From positions 434,001 to 498,000 of the forward strand of contig NZ_CP031611.1 in the NCBI RefSeq assembly GCF_001687475.2: 64,000 nucleotides of DNA. The letters run 5' to 3'. Below the pieces are notes generated by a model. That model worked only from the letters and a program-made list of their open reading frames with translations. It searched no databases and had not been told where the DNA came from. Origin of the DNA: Campylobacter hepaticus (GTDB taxonomy: Bacteria; Campylobacterota; Campylobacteria; Campylobacterales; Campylobacteraceae). Below are positions 45,904-56,112 of the stretch, one piece after another. The position numbers were made by a program, and so were the translations under genes. How positions within the stretch are numbered: the stretch's first letter is position 1; the number at the start of each line of letters is the position of its first letter.

Positions 45904-48221
45904 TAGTTACTAAAAGTTGGTTAAATGATTGGTTAGAACTTGAAAATATAAGTTTAGAAAAAATAGCAAAAACGCTTAATTGTATAGGTATAGAAGTTAA
46001 TAAAATTAAAGTTTTAAAAGCACCTGATAAAATAGTAGTAGGTTATGTTAAAGAAAAAATTTCCCATGAAAATTCTGACAAATTAAGCATTTGTCAAGTT
46101 GACATAGGTGGTGAAACTTTGCAAATTGTTTGTGGTGCTGCAAATGTTGATGCTGGACAGTTTGTAGCAGTTGCAAGCAAAGGTGCTATTATGCCAAATA
46201 ATATGCAAATACAAGAAGTAACATTACGCGGGGTTAGTTCTTGCGGTATGCTATGTTCTAGTACAGAATTAGGTTTTAGTAAAATCAATAATGGTATTAT
46301 GGTTTTAGATGAAAGTATAGGAAAATTAGAACTTGGAAGAGCTTTAAACACTTATGAAATTTTTAATGATGGATTAATAGAAGTAGAATTAACACCTAAT
46401 AGAGGAGATTGTTTAAGCATTTATGGAATTGCTCGTGATTTGGCTACAGCTTTAAATTTAAATTTAAAAGAACCAAAAGCTTTTAAAGAAAGTGAAAATG
46501 TTTTGGGCATAGGTAGAATTTTACGTTTAGCAGCAGATAAAGAACTTAATGGACTTTATAATTATCGTGCTGTAGAACTTAAAGAAGCTATTCAAACAAA
46601 TTTATTACTCAGTTTAAGACTTGCCCAAATTGAAAATTTAAGTAACAATGCCATAGAAAATTTACTCAATTACGCAACGCATTCAACCGGAGTGCTTTTT
46701 AATGCTTATGATTTAAGTTCATTTTCTAGCGAAGGTGAAGAATTTACTATAGTTTTAAACAAAGAAGCTCATGGAGAAACAAAAGTATCTTGCAAAGATA
46801 AGCTTTTAAGCTTTAGCGGAATCTTTCAAAATGATGCAAGTAAATGTAAAAATGATTCTAAAATAGTTATCATAGAAGCTAATTATACTGATCCATTAGT
46901 GATTGCAGAAGCTAAAATGCATCATAAAAATCAAGATGAAAAAACACTTTATAGAAGTTTTAGAGGAAGTGAACCTAGATTGAGTTTAGGTATGGATTTT
47001 TTATTAAGTATTTTTGAACATATTCCAAATTTTATTATCTATAGTTCTTCTCAACAAATTGTAACTAATAAACAAGCTCCTATTATATCTTTAAATGTTG
47101 AAGGTATTAGCGATATAATAGGACAAAACATTGATAAGGATGAAATTTTAAAAATCTTAAAAAAATTAGGTTTTGAATTGATACTTTCAGGCGACGGACT
47201 TGTTAATGTTAAAGCACCTTTGCATCGTCCTGATATAAAAAATTTATCTGATATATCTGAGGAAGTTATAAGGATTATAGGTATTGATAATATTTCTTCT
47301 AAGGGTTTAAAATTCATAGAAAAAAATCGTTTTAATACAACCTATAAAAATTATATAGATTATGTCAATTTAAGAAAAAAAGCCGTAGCTAATGGTTATT
47401 TTGAAAGTTTACACTATATTTTAGATAATGAAGAAGAGCTTAAAAATTTAGGATTTGATCTTGTTAAAATGAAACTTGTAAATCCCATAACAGCTGAACT
47501 TAATACCTTAAGAACAACGCTTTTAAATCATTTATTAAACGCAGCTAGTTTAAATGCAAAAAATTCTAAAAAACTTATTAAATTATTTGAACTTGGAACT
47601 GTCTTTAATAGTAATAATCAAGAATTAAATCATATAGCATTTATCCATTCAGGTTTAAAAGAAGAAGCTAAAATTTCTAATAAAGCAAAACCTCCGATGG
47701 TACAATTTTATGATTTTCTTTTAGATATTAAAAATATTATAGGTGATTTTAAATTAAAAGCTTCAAAATATGATATTTTAAGTCCCTATGAGCAAGCAGA
47801 TATTTATATTGCCAATCTTAAAATAGGTTTTATAGGTCGTTTGCATTTAAAAATAGAAAATGCAAGAAATTTACCAAAAACTTATATTTGCGAACTTAAT
47901 TTAGATCTTATTAAACCAGATTTTAAAATTGCTAAACCTTATTCTAAATTCCCGGCTATTACTAGAGATCTTAGTATTTTAATACCTAAAAATTTTGAAT
48001 ACAATCAAATTAAAAATTGTATTCAAAATTTAAATTTAGAAATACTTGAAAATTTTCGTTTAGTAGATATTTATAATGATGAAAATCTTAAAGAATTTTA
48101 TAGCATAACTATCAATTTTACCTTTAGAGATTTAAATACAACTCTTGATGATAATCAAGTTGCAAAATGTATAGATAAAATTATACAAAGTCTTAAAGAA
48201 TTAGGTCTTAATTTAAGATGA
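45900..48221 (+). CDS. pheT: phenylalanyl-tRNA synthetase beta subunit
   Basis: The 773-residue editing and tRNA-binding subunit. Domains in order: an N-terminal EMAP/OB-fold tRNA-binding domain (about 39-150), the B3/B4 editing domain, B5, a catalytic-like class II domain, and a C-terminal ferredoxin-like anticodon-binding domain ([20 protein letters not shown] onward). It overlaps pheS at the start and aroA at the end, both by ATGA. Confidence 0.97.
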   Translation: MIVTKSWLNDWLELENISLEKIAKTLNCIGIEVNKIKVLKAPDKIVVGYVKEKISHENSDKLSICQVDIGGETLQIVCGAANVDAGQFVAVASKGAIMPNNMQIQEVTLRGVSSCGMLCSSTELGFSKINNGIMVLDESIGKLELGRALNTYEIFNDGLIEVELTPNRGDCLSIYGIARDLATALNLNLKEPKAFKESENVLGIGRILRLAADKELNGLYNYRAVELKEAIQTNLLLSLRLAQIENLSNNAIENLLNYATHSTGVLFNAYDLSSFSSEGEEFTIVLNKEAHGETKVSCKDKLLSFSGIFQNDASKCKNDSKIVIIEANYTDPLVIAEAKMHHKNQDEKTLYRSFRGSEPRLSLGMDFLLSIFEHIPNFIIYSSSQQIVTNKQAPIISLNVEGISDIIGQNIDKDEILKILKKLGFELILSGDGLVNVKAPLHRPDIKNLSDISEEVIRIIGIDNISSKGLKFIEKNRFNTTYKNYIDYVNLRKKAVANGYFESLHYILDNEEELKNLGFDLVKMKLVNPITAELNTLRTTLLNHLLNAASLNAKNSKKLIKLFELGTVFNSNNQELNHIAFIHSGLKEEAKISNKAKPPMVQFYDFLLDIKNIIGDFKLKASKYDILSPYEQADIYIANLKIGFIGRLHLKIENARNLPKTYICELNLDLIKPDFKIAKPYSKFPAITRDLSILIPKNFEYNQIKNCIQNLNLEILENFRLVDIYNDENLKEFYSITINFTFRDLNTTLDDNQVAKCIDKIIQSLKELGLNLR

Positions 48222-49501
48222 AAATTTATCAAATAAAAACTCCTATTAATGCTGAACTTCAAAATATAGCAGCAGATAAAAGCATATCGCATCGTTTTGG
48301 TATTTTTTCCTTGTTAACACAAGGGCAAAATCAAGCTAAAAATTATCTTTTAGCTGAAGATACTTTAAATACACTTCAAATCATAAAAAATCTTGGCGCT
48401 AAGGTTGAATGTCAAGGAACTTGTGTAAATATTACTCCACCTTGTGAAATTGCATCTCCAAATTGTGTTTTAGATTGCGGTAATTCAGGAACTGCTATGC
48501 GTTTAATGATGGGATTTTTAGCAGGAGTTTCAGGCTTTTTTGTTTTAAGTGGAGATAAGTACTTAAATAAACGTCCTATGCAAAGGATAAGTAAACCTCT
48601 TATAGAAATAGGAGCTAAAATTTATGGACGCGATGGGGCAAATTTAGCTCCACTTTGTATAGAAGGACAAAACCTAAAATCTTTTAATTATACTAGCAAA
48701 ATTGCATCTGCTCAAATTAAAACTGCTATGATACTAGCTGCTTTTAAATCAGATAATACATGCACCTTTCATGAAAATTTTCTTAGTAGAAATCATAGTG
48801 AAAATATGCTAAAAGCTATGAAAGCACCTATAAAAATTACCAATAATGGTTTAAATCTTGAAATAAGTCCTTTAAAAAATCCTTTAAAAGCTCAAAATAT
48901 TGTCATTCCTAACGACCCTTCATCTGCTTTTTATTTTGCCTTAGCAGCTATTATTGTACCTCATTCAAAAATTATATTAAAAAATATCTTACTCAATCCT
49001 ACTCGTATACAAGCTTATAAAATTTTACAAAAAATGGGTGCTAAATTGACTATAAATATTACTCAAAATAATTTTGAAACTATAGGAGAAATTATAGCTG
49101 AATCTAGCACTTTGCACGCCATAACAATTGAAAAAAATATAGCTTGGCTTATAGATGAAGCTCCAGCCTTAGCTATAGCTTTTGCCTTAGCTAAAGGCAC
49201 ATCCGCACTTAAAAATGCTCAAGAACTTCGGGTTAAAGAAAGTGATAGAATTAAAGTTATGGTCGAAAATTTAAAACTTTGTGGTATAAATGCTAAAGAA
49301 CTTGAAGATGGTTTTGAAATAATAGGTGGTGAAGTTAAAGCAGCAAAGATTAAAAGCTATGGAGATCACCGTATTGCTATGAGTTTTGCTATTTTGGGTT
49401 TGCTTTGTGGGATGGAAATTGATGAGAGTGAGTGTATAAAAACTTCCTTTCCTAATTTTATAGAAATTTTATTAAATTTAGGAGTTAAAATTGATCATTG
49501 A
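48218..49501 (+). CDS. aroA: 3-phosphoshikimate 1-carboxyvinyltransferase (EPSP synthase)
   Basis: The sixth step of the shikimate pathway: it joins PEP to shikimate 3-phosphate. 427 residues in the two-domain fold. DKSISHRFGIFSLL, DCGNSGTAMRLMMGFLAG and the C-terminal RVKESDRIKVM and GDHRIAMSFA match the family signatures. It overlaps pheT by 4 bases and ispH by 11 bases. Confidence 0.97.
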   Translation: MKIYQIKTPINAELQNIAADKSISHRFGIFSLLTQGQNQAKNYLLAEDTLNTLQIIKNLGAKVECQGTCVNITPPCEIASPNCVLDCGNSGTAMRLMMGFLAGVSGFFVLSGDKYLNKRPMQRISKPLIEIGAKIYGRDGANLAPLCIEGQNLKSFNYTSKIASAQIKTAMILAAFKSDNTCTFHENFLSRNHSENMLKAMKAPIKITNNGLNLEISPLKNPLKAQNIVIPNDPSSAFYFALAAIIVPHSKIILKNILLNPTRIQAYKILQKMGAKLTINITQNNFETIGEIIAESSTLHAITIEKNIAWLIDEAPALAIAFALAKGTSALKNAQELRVKESDRIKVMVENLKLCGINAKELEDGFEIIGGEVKAAKIKSYGDHRIAMSFAILGLLCGMEIDESECIKTSFPNFIEILLNLGVKIDH

Positions 49502-50327
49502 ATTGGCAAAAAATTATGGTTTTTGTTTTGGAGTTAAAAGAGCTATTAAAAAAGCTGAACAAATTAAAGATGCAGCCACTATAGGTTCGCTTATCCATAA
49601 TAATCAAGAAATTTCTCGCTTACAAAAGAATTTTAATGTTAAAACCTTAGAAAGCATACAAGCTTTAAGTGATGAAAAAAAAGCCATTATAAGAACTCAT
49701 GGCATTACTAAACAAGATTTAGAAGCATTGAAAAAAAAAGATATAGAAATTTTTGATGCTACTTGTCCTTTTGTAACAAAGCCTCAACAAATTTGTGAAC
49801 AAATGAGTAAAGAAGGTTATGAAGTAGTTATTTTTGGAGATGAAAACCATCCTGAGGTTAAAGGAGTTAAAAGTTATGTTAATACCAAAGCTTATGTTGT
49901 TTTAGATAAAAAAGAACTTGAAAACATCAAACTTCCTTCTAAAATAGCTATAGTAAGTCAAACGACCAAAAAACCTGAACATTTCATGGAAATAGTTAAT
50001 TTTTTAATACTTAAAGTTAAAGAAGTAAGAGTTTTTAACACTATTTGCGATGCAACCTTTAAAAATCAAGATGCTATAAAAGAACTTTCTTTAAAAAGTG
50101 ATGTAATGATTGTTGTAGGGGGTAAAAATTCGGCTAATACTAAGCAACTTTTTTTAATTGCAAAAACAAATTGCAAAGATAGTTATTTAATAGAAACAGA
50201 AGATGAATTGCAGCCACAATGGTTTTTAAATAAAAAACATTGTGGTATTAGCGCAGGCGCTAGCACCCCTGATTGGATCATACAAAAGGTGATAATGCGT
50301 ATTAAAAGTTTTCAAACAGTATCATAA
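49491..50327 (+). CDS. ispH: 4-hydroxy-3-methylbut-2-enyl diphosphate reductase
   Basis: An iron-sulphur enzyme that makes IPP and DMAPP in the last step of the MEP isoprenoid pathway. 278 residues. The three cluster cysteines lie in YGFCFGVKRA (Cys12), FDATCPFV and NTICDAT, and the catalytic Glu is in the expected place, in RTHGI and NHPEVKG blocks. The start is TTG at 49491 with AGGAG 7-11 bases before it, inside the end of aroA. Confidence 0.96.
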   Translation: MIIELAKNYGFCFGVKRAIKKAEQIKDAATIGSLIHNNQEISRLQKNFNVKTLESIQALSDEKKAIIRTHGITKQDLEALKKKDIEIFDATCPFVTKPQQICEQMSKEGYEVVIFGDENHPEVKGVKSYVNTKAYVVLDKKELENIKLPSKIAIVSQTTKKPEHFMEIVNFLILKVKEVRVFNTICDATFKNQDAIKELSLKSDVMIVVGGKNSANTKQLFLIAKTNCKDSYLIETEDELQPQWFLNKKHCGISAGASTPDWIIQKVIMRIKSFQTVS

Positions 50328-50433
50328 AACATGCTTCTTTAAAATAAAAAGCTAAAAATTTAAAAAATTAACACTAATTAAAGAAAAATAAGGTAAAATA
50401 ATTAAATTTGTAAAATTATTTTAAAGGACCATG

Positions 50434-52104
50434 ATGAGAGAGGTGAACACAAAAGTTCAAAGCAATATAGATGATTATCTTGAAGATCAAGATTTTGGAC
50501 AACTTTTAGAAGCTTTCGACAAATCAAGAGAAGAGTCTACAACAGAAGGTGTAATTGTAGAAATTAAAAATGATGAAGTTTATATAGATATAGGTAAAAA
50601 ATCTGAAGGTATTTTAGCCCTTGATGAAATACAAGATGGCAAGGGTGATTTATTATTTAAAACAGGAGATAAGATAAAAGTTGCCATTATAGGTTCTCGT
50701 GGTGGTAGATCTTTACTTTCTCATAAAAAAGCCTTAAGAAAAGAAAAAGCTATAGAATTTATTAATACTTACGAGCATAATCAAGAAGATATTTTTAATG
50801 TAAAAGTAGTAAGTAAAAATAAAGGCGGATTAATAGTAGTTGATGAAAATGATGTAGAATTTTTCTTACCAAAATCCCAATATGGCTTTAAAGAATCAAA
50901 TAATATTATAGGCAAAACTTTTAAAGTTAAAATCATTAAAATAGATCAAAAAGAACAAAGTATTATTGTTTCTCGTAAAAAAATCTTGGATGATGAAAGA
51001 AAAAAACGCAAAGAATTGATTAATAATATAGCTCAAAAAGAAGATCTAATCGAAGGTATTGTAAAAAAAATTACTACCTATGGTATGTTTGTAGATGTCG
51101 GTGGTATTGATGGACTTGTACATTATAGTGAAATTTCTTATAAAGGACCTGTAAATCCTGGAATTTTATACAAAGAAGGGGATAAGGTTTTTGTTAAGGT
51201 TATAAAATACGATAAAGAACGTAAACATTTATCGCTATCTATAAAAGCAGCTTTACCTGATCCATGGAATGAAATTAAAGATACTCTTGAAGTAGGAGAT
51301 ACTATCAAAGTTATTGTTTCAAATATAGAACCTTATGGAGCTTTTGTTGATTTGGGTAATGATATAGAAGGATTTTTACATATTAGTGAAATTTCTTGGG
51401 ATAAAAATATTAAAAATCCAAAAGATTATATCAACAAAGGGCAAGAAATTGATGTAGAAGTGATTGAAATTGATCCAAATCAAAGACGCTTAAGAGTATC
51501 TTTAAGAAATTTACTTTCTAAACCTTTTGATGAATTTATAAAAACTCATAAAATAGGAGATATTGTAAAAGGAAAAATTACCTCTATAACCTCTTTTGGT
51601 GCTTTTGTAAAACTTGGCAACATAGAAGGTTTGTTACATAATGAAGATGCTTCTTGGGATAGAAATGATAAATGCAAAGACAAATTTTCTTCAGGAGAAG
51701 AAATTAAAGTAAAAATCATTAAAATAGATCAAGAAAATCAAAAAATATCTTTAAGTACAAAAGAGCTAAGTATTTCTCCAGTACAAGAATATGCTAAAAC
51801 TCATAAAATAGGGGATATTGTAAAAGGCAATATTCGTGATATTAAAGATTTTGGTGTATTTGTAGAATTAAGTAAAAATGTTGATGCTTTAATTCATAAA
51901 GAAGATATCAGTGCTAATACTTTTGAAAATTTAAAAATTAATGATAGTATTGAAGCAGCTATTATCTTTATAGATGAAAAGAAAAATAGAATTCGCCTAA
52001 GTGTTAAAAATCTGGTAAAAATAAAAGAAAGAGAAGTTTTAAACGAAATCAATAATGACGATAAAGTAACTTTAGGTGATATCATTAAAGATCAATTGAT
52101 TTAA
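50434..52104 (+). CDS. rpsA: ribosomal protein S1
   Basis: It binds mRNA and the 30S subunit during initiation. 556 residues with a short acidic N-terminal part and about six S1 OB-fold repeats, the later ones clear (for example GIVKKITTYGMFVDVGGIDG, VIVSNIEPYGAFVDLGNDIE, GKITSITSFGAFVKLGNIEG, GNIRDIKDFGVFVELSKNVD). Two ATG codons occur in tandem; I take 50434 because it is better spaced from AAAGGA. The ispH-rpsA neighbourhood is widely conserved. It ends overlapping the next ATG by one base. Confidence 0.95.
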   Translation: MREVNTKVQSNIDDYLEDQDFGQLLEAFDKSREESTTEGVIVEIKNDEVYIDIGKKSEGILALDEIQDGKGDLLFKTGDKIKVAIIGSRGGRSLLSHKKALRKEKAIEFINTYEHNQEDIFNVKVVSKNKGGLIVVDENDVEFFLPKSQYGFKESNNIIGKTFKVKIIKIDQKEQSIIVSRKKILDDERKKRKELINNIAQKEDLIEGIVKKITTYGMFVDVGGIDGLVHYSEISYKGPVNPGILYKEGDKVFVKVIKYDKERKHLSLSIKAALPDPWNEIKDTLEVGDTIKVIVSNIEPYGAFVDLGNDIEGFLHISEISWDKNIKNPKDYINKGQEIDVEVIEIDPNQRRLRVSLRNLLSKPFDEFIKTHKIGDIVKGKITSITSFGAFVKLGNIEGLLHNEDASWDRNDKCKDKFSSGEEIKVKIIKIDQENQKISLSTKELSISPVQEYAKTHKIGDIVKGNIRDIKDFGVFVELSKNVDALIHKEDISANTFENLKINDSIEAAIIFIDEKKNRIRLSVKNLVKIKEREVLNEINNDDKVTLGDIIKDQLI

Positions 52105-52598
52105 TGAAAAAATATGTTATTATAAGTATTTTGAGTACATTGTTACTCATTTTACTTACTATTGTTTTTCTTTTACTTTGGAAATTTAAAGTTAATGCAA
52201 ATTTTACTCCTAAATTTGCTAAAGATATCAATACTCAACAAAATGCCCCGAATAAAAACACCAATCAAAATCTTTCTTGGCAAGAAGAACTGGCTAAATG
52301 GCCTGTAAGAGATTTTACTCCAGCAGCAGAAAAATTTACTCTTTATTTTAATGCTGATACAAGTGAACTTAAAGAAAAAAGCAAATATTATCAACTTGTA
52401 ATTGGAAAATACGATATTTATTCTATGTTTTGTTTAAGACAAACTTTAAATTCTTTCCATGTAAAATATTTTTTATTAAATTCAGGAAGTAGTCCAGAAA
52501 TCTTTTTAGATACGGGTAATGAAAAACTTATAAATGATATTATACAAGAATTAAAAAAATATAAAATAAATACACAAATAAAGGAAATTTGGCTATGA
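52104..52598 (+). CDS. membrane-anchored periplasmic protein, possible SPOR-like domain
   Basis: A 164-residue protein with one N-terminal helix (about 3-27), an Asn/Gln-rich linker, and a C-terminal domain of about 70 residues (FTLYFNADTSELKEKSKYYQ, then a final strand KYKINTQIKEIWL). Size and strand-helix-strand pattern resemble small peptidoglycan-binding or SPOR-type domains, but no motif proves it. It is locked between rpsA (1-base overlap) and serA (ATGA overlap). Function unknown. Confidence 0.8.
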   Translation: MKKYVIISILSTLLLILLTIVFLLLWKFKVNANFTPKFAKDINTQQNAPNKNTNQNLSWQEELAKWPVRDFTPAAEKFTLYFNADTSELKEKSKYYQLVIGKYDIYSMFCLRQTLNSFHVKYFLLNSGSSPEIFLDTGNEKLINDIIQELKKYKINTQIKEIWL

Positions 52599-54178
52599 AA
52601 AAAAAGATTATAGTTTGTGATGCCATTTTAGATAAAGGTATAGAAATTTTAAGAAATGCGGAAGATATAGAACTTATAGAAGCTGCTAAGGTTTCAAAAA
52701 ATGATCTTATGAAAATGCTTGATGATGTTGAAGTTGCTATTACTAGAAGTTCCACTGATGTTGATGTTAACTTTTTAAATCATGCAAAAAAATTAAAAGC
52801 TCTTGTACGCGCTGGAGTAGGTGTAGATAATGTTGACATTGCAGAATGCTCTAAACGTGGAGTTATTGTGATGAATGTCCCTACTGCAAATACTATAGCA
52901 GCTGTAGAACTTACCATGGCTCATCTTTTAAGTTCAGCAAGAAGTTTTGTAAACGCTCATAATTTTTTAAAAATTGAAAGAAAATGGGAAAGAGAAAAAT
53001 GGTATGGCATAGAATTAATGAATAAAACCCTAGGTATTATAGGATTTGGAAATATAGGTTCAAGAGTAGCTATCCGTGCTAAAGCTTTTGGTATGAAGAT
53101 TTTAGCTTATGATCCTTATATCCCTTCTTCTAAAATCACAGATTTAGATATGGAACAAGCAAAAACTTTAGATGAAATTTTAGTAAAAAGTGATTTTATT
53201 ACTATCCATACTCCAAAAACTCAAGAAACCAACGGTATGATAGGATCAAAAGAAATTGCTAAAATGAAAGACAATATAAGATTAATTAATTGTGCTCGTG
53301 GAGGTTTATATGTAGAACAAGCTTTGTGCGAAGGGCTAAAAAGCGGTAAAATAGCATGGCTTGGTATAGATGTTTTTGAAAAAGAACCTGCAATAAACCA
53401 TCCTTTATTAGACTTTGAAAATGTCTCACTTACTTCTCATCTTGGAGCTAATACCCTAGAAAGTCAAGATAATATAGCAAGACAAGCTTGCGAACAAGCT
53501 CTTAATGCTGCACGTGGAGTAGCTTATCCTAATGCTTTAAATTTACCGATTAAAACTGAAGATTTACCACCTTTTGTTGCACCTTATATAGAACTTGTTT
53601 CTAAAATGGCTTTTTTAGCTGCTCAAATTGATAAAAATCCTATTAAAAGTATTAAATTAGAATCTGAGGGTATTATTAGCGAATATATTAATTCTATGCT
53701 CACATTTGCAACTGTTGGAGCATTAGGTCGTATTCTAGGAGAAGGAATTAATTATGTTAATGCAGAATTTGTAGCTAAAGAAAAAGGTGTGGATTTATCT
53801 TGCGAAATTCTTCCTAATAGTGGTTATAATAATAAAATCAATGTTAAAATTATCACAGAAAATTCAAATATCAGTGTTTCAGGAACAGTGTTTAATGATA
53901 ATGATCAACGTATAGTAAGTTTAAATGGTTTTAAAACTGATTTTAAGCCAAAAGGCAAAATGATCATTTTTAAAAATAAAGATATACCAGGTGTGATTGC
54001 CAAAATCAGTTCTGTATTGGCAGCTAAAAGCATTAATATAGCTGATTTTAGACTTGGCAGAGATGGATTTGGATATGCTTTAGCTGTGGTTTTATTAGAT
54101 GAGAAAATTCAAGAAGCGATATTAGAAGAATTAAGAAAAATAGAAGCATGTGTCTTTGTGCAATATGTCGAAATTTAA
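52595..54178 (+). CDS. serA: D-3-phosphoglycerate dehydrogenase
   Basis: First enzyme of serine synthesis: it oxidises 3-phosphoglycerate with NAD. 527 residues, the long type: NAD-binding GIIGFGNIGSRVA at about 147-159, catalytic block NCARGGLYVE and HLGANT, an intervening ASB-type domain, and a C-terminal ACT domain (about 455-527) that usually senses serine. I chose the ATG at 52595, 9 bases after AAGGA; an in-frame TTG at 52589 is less likely. The ATG overlaps the previous stop. Confidence 0.96.
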   Translation: MKKKIIVCDAILDKGIEILRNAEDIELIEAAKVSKNDLMKMLDDVEVAITRSSTDVDVNFLNHAKKLKALVRAGVGVDNVDIAECSKRGVIVMNVPTANTIAAVELTMAHLLSSARSFVNAHNFLKIERKWEREKWYGIELMNKTLGIIGFGNIGSRVAIRAKAFGMKILAYDPYIPSSKITDLDMEQAKTLDEILVKSDFITIHTPKTQETNGMIGSKEIAKMKDNIRLINCARGGLYVEQALCEGLKSGKIAWLGIDVFEKEPAINHPLLDFENVSLTSHLGANTLESQDNIARQACEQALNAARGVAYPNALNLPIKTEDLPPFVAPYIELVSKMAFLAAQIDKNPIKSIKLESEGIISEYINSMLTFATVGALGRILGEGINYVNAEFVAKEKGVDLSCEILPNSGYNNKINVKIITENSNISVSGTVFNDNDQRIVSLNGFKTDFKPKGKMIIFKNKDIPGVIAKISSVLAAKSINIADFRLGRDGFGYALAVVLLDEKIQEAILEELRKIEACVFVQYVEI

Positions 54179-54827
54179 AATTTTACTCATAGAAGATGAT
54201 ATAGATTTAAACGATCTGCTTGTTTTAAAACTTAAAAATAATGGATATGAGGTTATATCTTTATTAGATTTTAAAGGGGTTGAAGATTTGCTTGATGAAA
54301 ATCAAATTGATCTTTTAATTATCGATAGGAATTTACCAAGCGGGGATTCTTTAAATAAAATTCAAAATTTAAGAAAGCAAGGTTATCAAGAAGCTATTAT
54401 TTTTCTTACTGCTAAAACCTTGCATCAAGATTTACTTGAGGGTTTTGAAGGCGGTTGTGATGATTATATTTACAAACCTTTTGATTTTAATGAGCTTTTG
54501 CTACGTATTAAGGCTATTTTAAAACGCTATAAAAAAGAAAGAGAAAAACTTGTTTTTAATGAATTTGTTTTAGATTTAATCAATTATGATCTTTTTTACA
54601 AAGATGAAAAATTAGAAATTTCAAATCTTGATTATGAATTATTAAAATGCTTTTTTCAAAACCCAAATATCTTGCTTACAAGACAATTTTTAAGTGAAAA
54701 TGTATGGAAAGATGATACTACAAGTGATAAAACGATTAATATTGCTCTAACAAGATTAAGAAATAAATTTCCAAAATTAAAAAATCATATTATCAGTGTT
54801 AGGGGTATTGGTTATAAATTATGTTAA
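54165..54827 (+). CDS. cprR: response regulator CprR (OmpR family)
   Basis: A two-component regulator of 220 residues. Receiver domain about 1-118 with the acidic pocket EDD at 10-12, phospho-acceptor D54 in LLIIDRNLP, and the Lys of YKPFDF. The winged-helix DNA-binding domain follows (LDYELLKCFFQNPNILLTRQ, DKTINIALTRLRNK). In C. jejuni, CprR is essential and, with CprS, affects biofilm formation and envelope state. The ATG at 54165 lies inside the serA end (14-base overlap). Its partner overlaps by 7 bases. Confidence 0.92.
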   Translation: MSKFKILLIEDDIDLNDLLVLKLKNNGYEVISLLDFKGVEDLLDENQIDLLIIDRNLPSGDSLNKIQNLRKQGYQEAIIFLTAKTLHQDLLEGFEGGCDDYIYKPFDFNELLLRIKAILKRYKKEREKLVFNEFVLDLINYDLFYKDEKLEISNLDYELLKCFFQNPNILLTRQFLSENVWKDDTTSDKTINIALTRLRNKFPKLKNHIISVRGIGYKLC

Positions 54828-56110
54828 AAACTAAGAATGTTTTTATAATTTTTTTTATTTTATTAACTTTAATTTTTACTTCTGCTTTTTATATTTTTAC
54901 TGATTCTTATCTTGATTTTTTACTTTTAAAACAATACGAACAAAAAATCAAAAGTCTTGATGATGTTTTAAAATTTTCTCTTTTACCACATTTAAATAAC
55001 ACCAATATTGAAAAATTTGCCAAAGATACTAGGGCTGATTTTATTATTTTTAAAAAAGATACTAACATAAGTTCTGTAAAAAATCCTGATTTATTTTTAA
55101 AACTTAAAGAAGAAAAAATTTTAAATTTTAATTCACAAAAAATTCTTATTAAAAGTTTCATTTATAAAGATTATAAATACATTATCATAGTTTATCCTCG
55201 CTTTGGCAATTTAGAATTGTTTTTATTAAGTATAGCCATGAATTTTGGAATATGTATTTTATTTATATGTATTTTAATGGTTTTACTGGGTAAAAAAATA
55301 ACAACAAGCTTTAATAAAATTTTAGATTTTTTAGATTCTATAAATAGTCATAAAATTGTTAAATTAGAAAAAGGAATATTTAAAGAATTTGGCTTACTTA
55401 ATGATAAGCTATTAAAAACTAAAGAAAAAATTTTAAAAAATACCCAAAAAAATAAAAAGCAAGACGATAAAATCGCATTAAAAAATATCCAACTTGCTAG
55501 TATGATTTCAGCAATTTCACATGAACTTAAAAATCCACTAAGTGTTATAGATCTTAGTTTAGAAATGCTTAAAGATCCTAATTTAAAAGATGAAACATTA
55601 AAGATTGAATTATTGGAAAAAATTTCGCGTCAAAGTGTAAAATTAAACACCTTAACCCATAAACTTAACCTTGTTTTTAATCTTAATAGTGAAGCCTTAC
55701 AAATGCAAGAATTTGATCTTTTTTCTTTATGTGAAAAAATTATTAAAAATCCAGGTTTTGAAAGAGTAATATTGCAAGGAGAAAGTACAAAAGTTCAAGC
55801 TGATGAGTTTTTAATCGAACAAGTGATTATAAATTTACTTTCTAATGCTTTAAAATATAGCCAAAAAGAAGTTATTTTAATAGCAAAAAATCAAAAAATC
55901 ACGGTACAAGATTTTGGAAAAGGTATACAAAAAGATAAATTAAAATTTATCACTAAAAAATTTTATAAAATTGATGTAAAAAGTGATACTTCCTTTGGTT
56001 TAGGCTTATTTTTAGTGAAAAAAATTTTAAGTATACACAAAAGTTATCTTGAAATTTCAAGTACTTTAGGTTATGGTTCTAGCTTTAGTTTTAAACTCAA
56101 TCAAGGATAA
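54821..56110 (+). CDS. cprS: sensor histidine kinase CprS
   Basis: A 429-residue membrane sensor: helix about 6-28, a periplasmic domain to about 130, helix about 132-157, a HAMP-like and coiled region, then the H box with His234 in SAISHELKNPLSV. The ATPase domain has LLSNALKYS (N box), VQDFGKGIQ and GLGLFLVK. It phosphorylates CprR by inference from overlap and order. The H-box and N-box residues are intact. Confidence 0.92.
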   Translation: MLKTKNVFIIFFILLTLIFTSAFYIFTDSYLDFLLLKQYEQKIKSLDDVLKFSLLPHLNNTNIEKFAKDTRADFIIFKKDTNISSVKNPDLFLKLKEEKILNFNSQKILIKSFIYKDYKYIIIVYPRFGNLELFLLSIAMNFGICILFICILMVLLGKKITTSFNKILDFLDSINSHKIVKLEKGIFKEFGLLNDKLLKTKEKILKNTQKNKKQDDKIALKNIQLASMISAISHELKNPLSVIDLSLEMLKDPNLKDETLKIELLEKISRQSVKLNTLTHKLNLVFNLNSEALQMQEFDLFSLCEKIIKNPGFERVILQGESTKVQADEFLIEQVIINLLSNALKYSQKEVILIAKNQKITVQDFGKGIQKDKLKFITKKFYKIDVKSDTSFGLGLFLVKKILSIHKSYLEISSTLGYGSSFSFKLNQG

Positions 56111-56112
56111 AA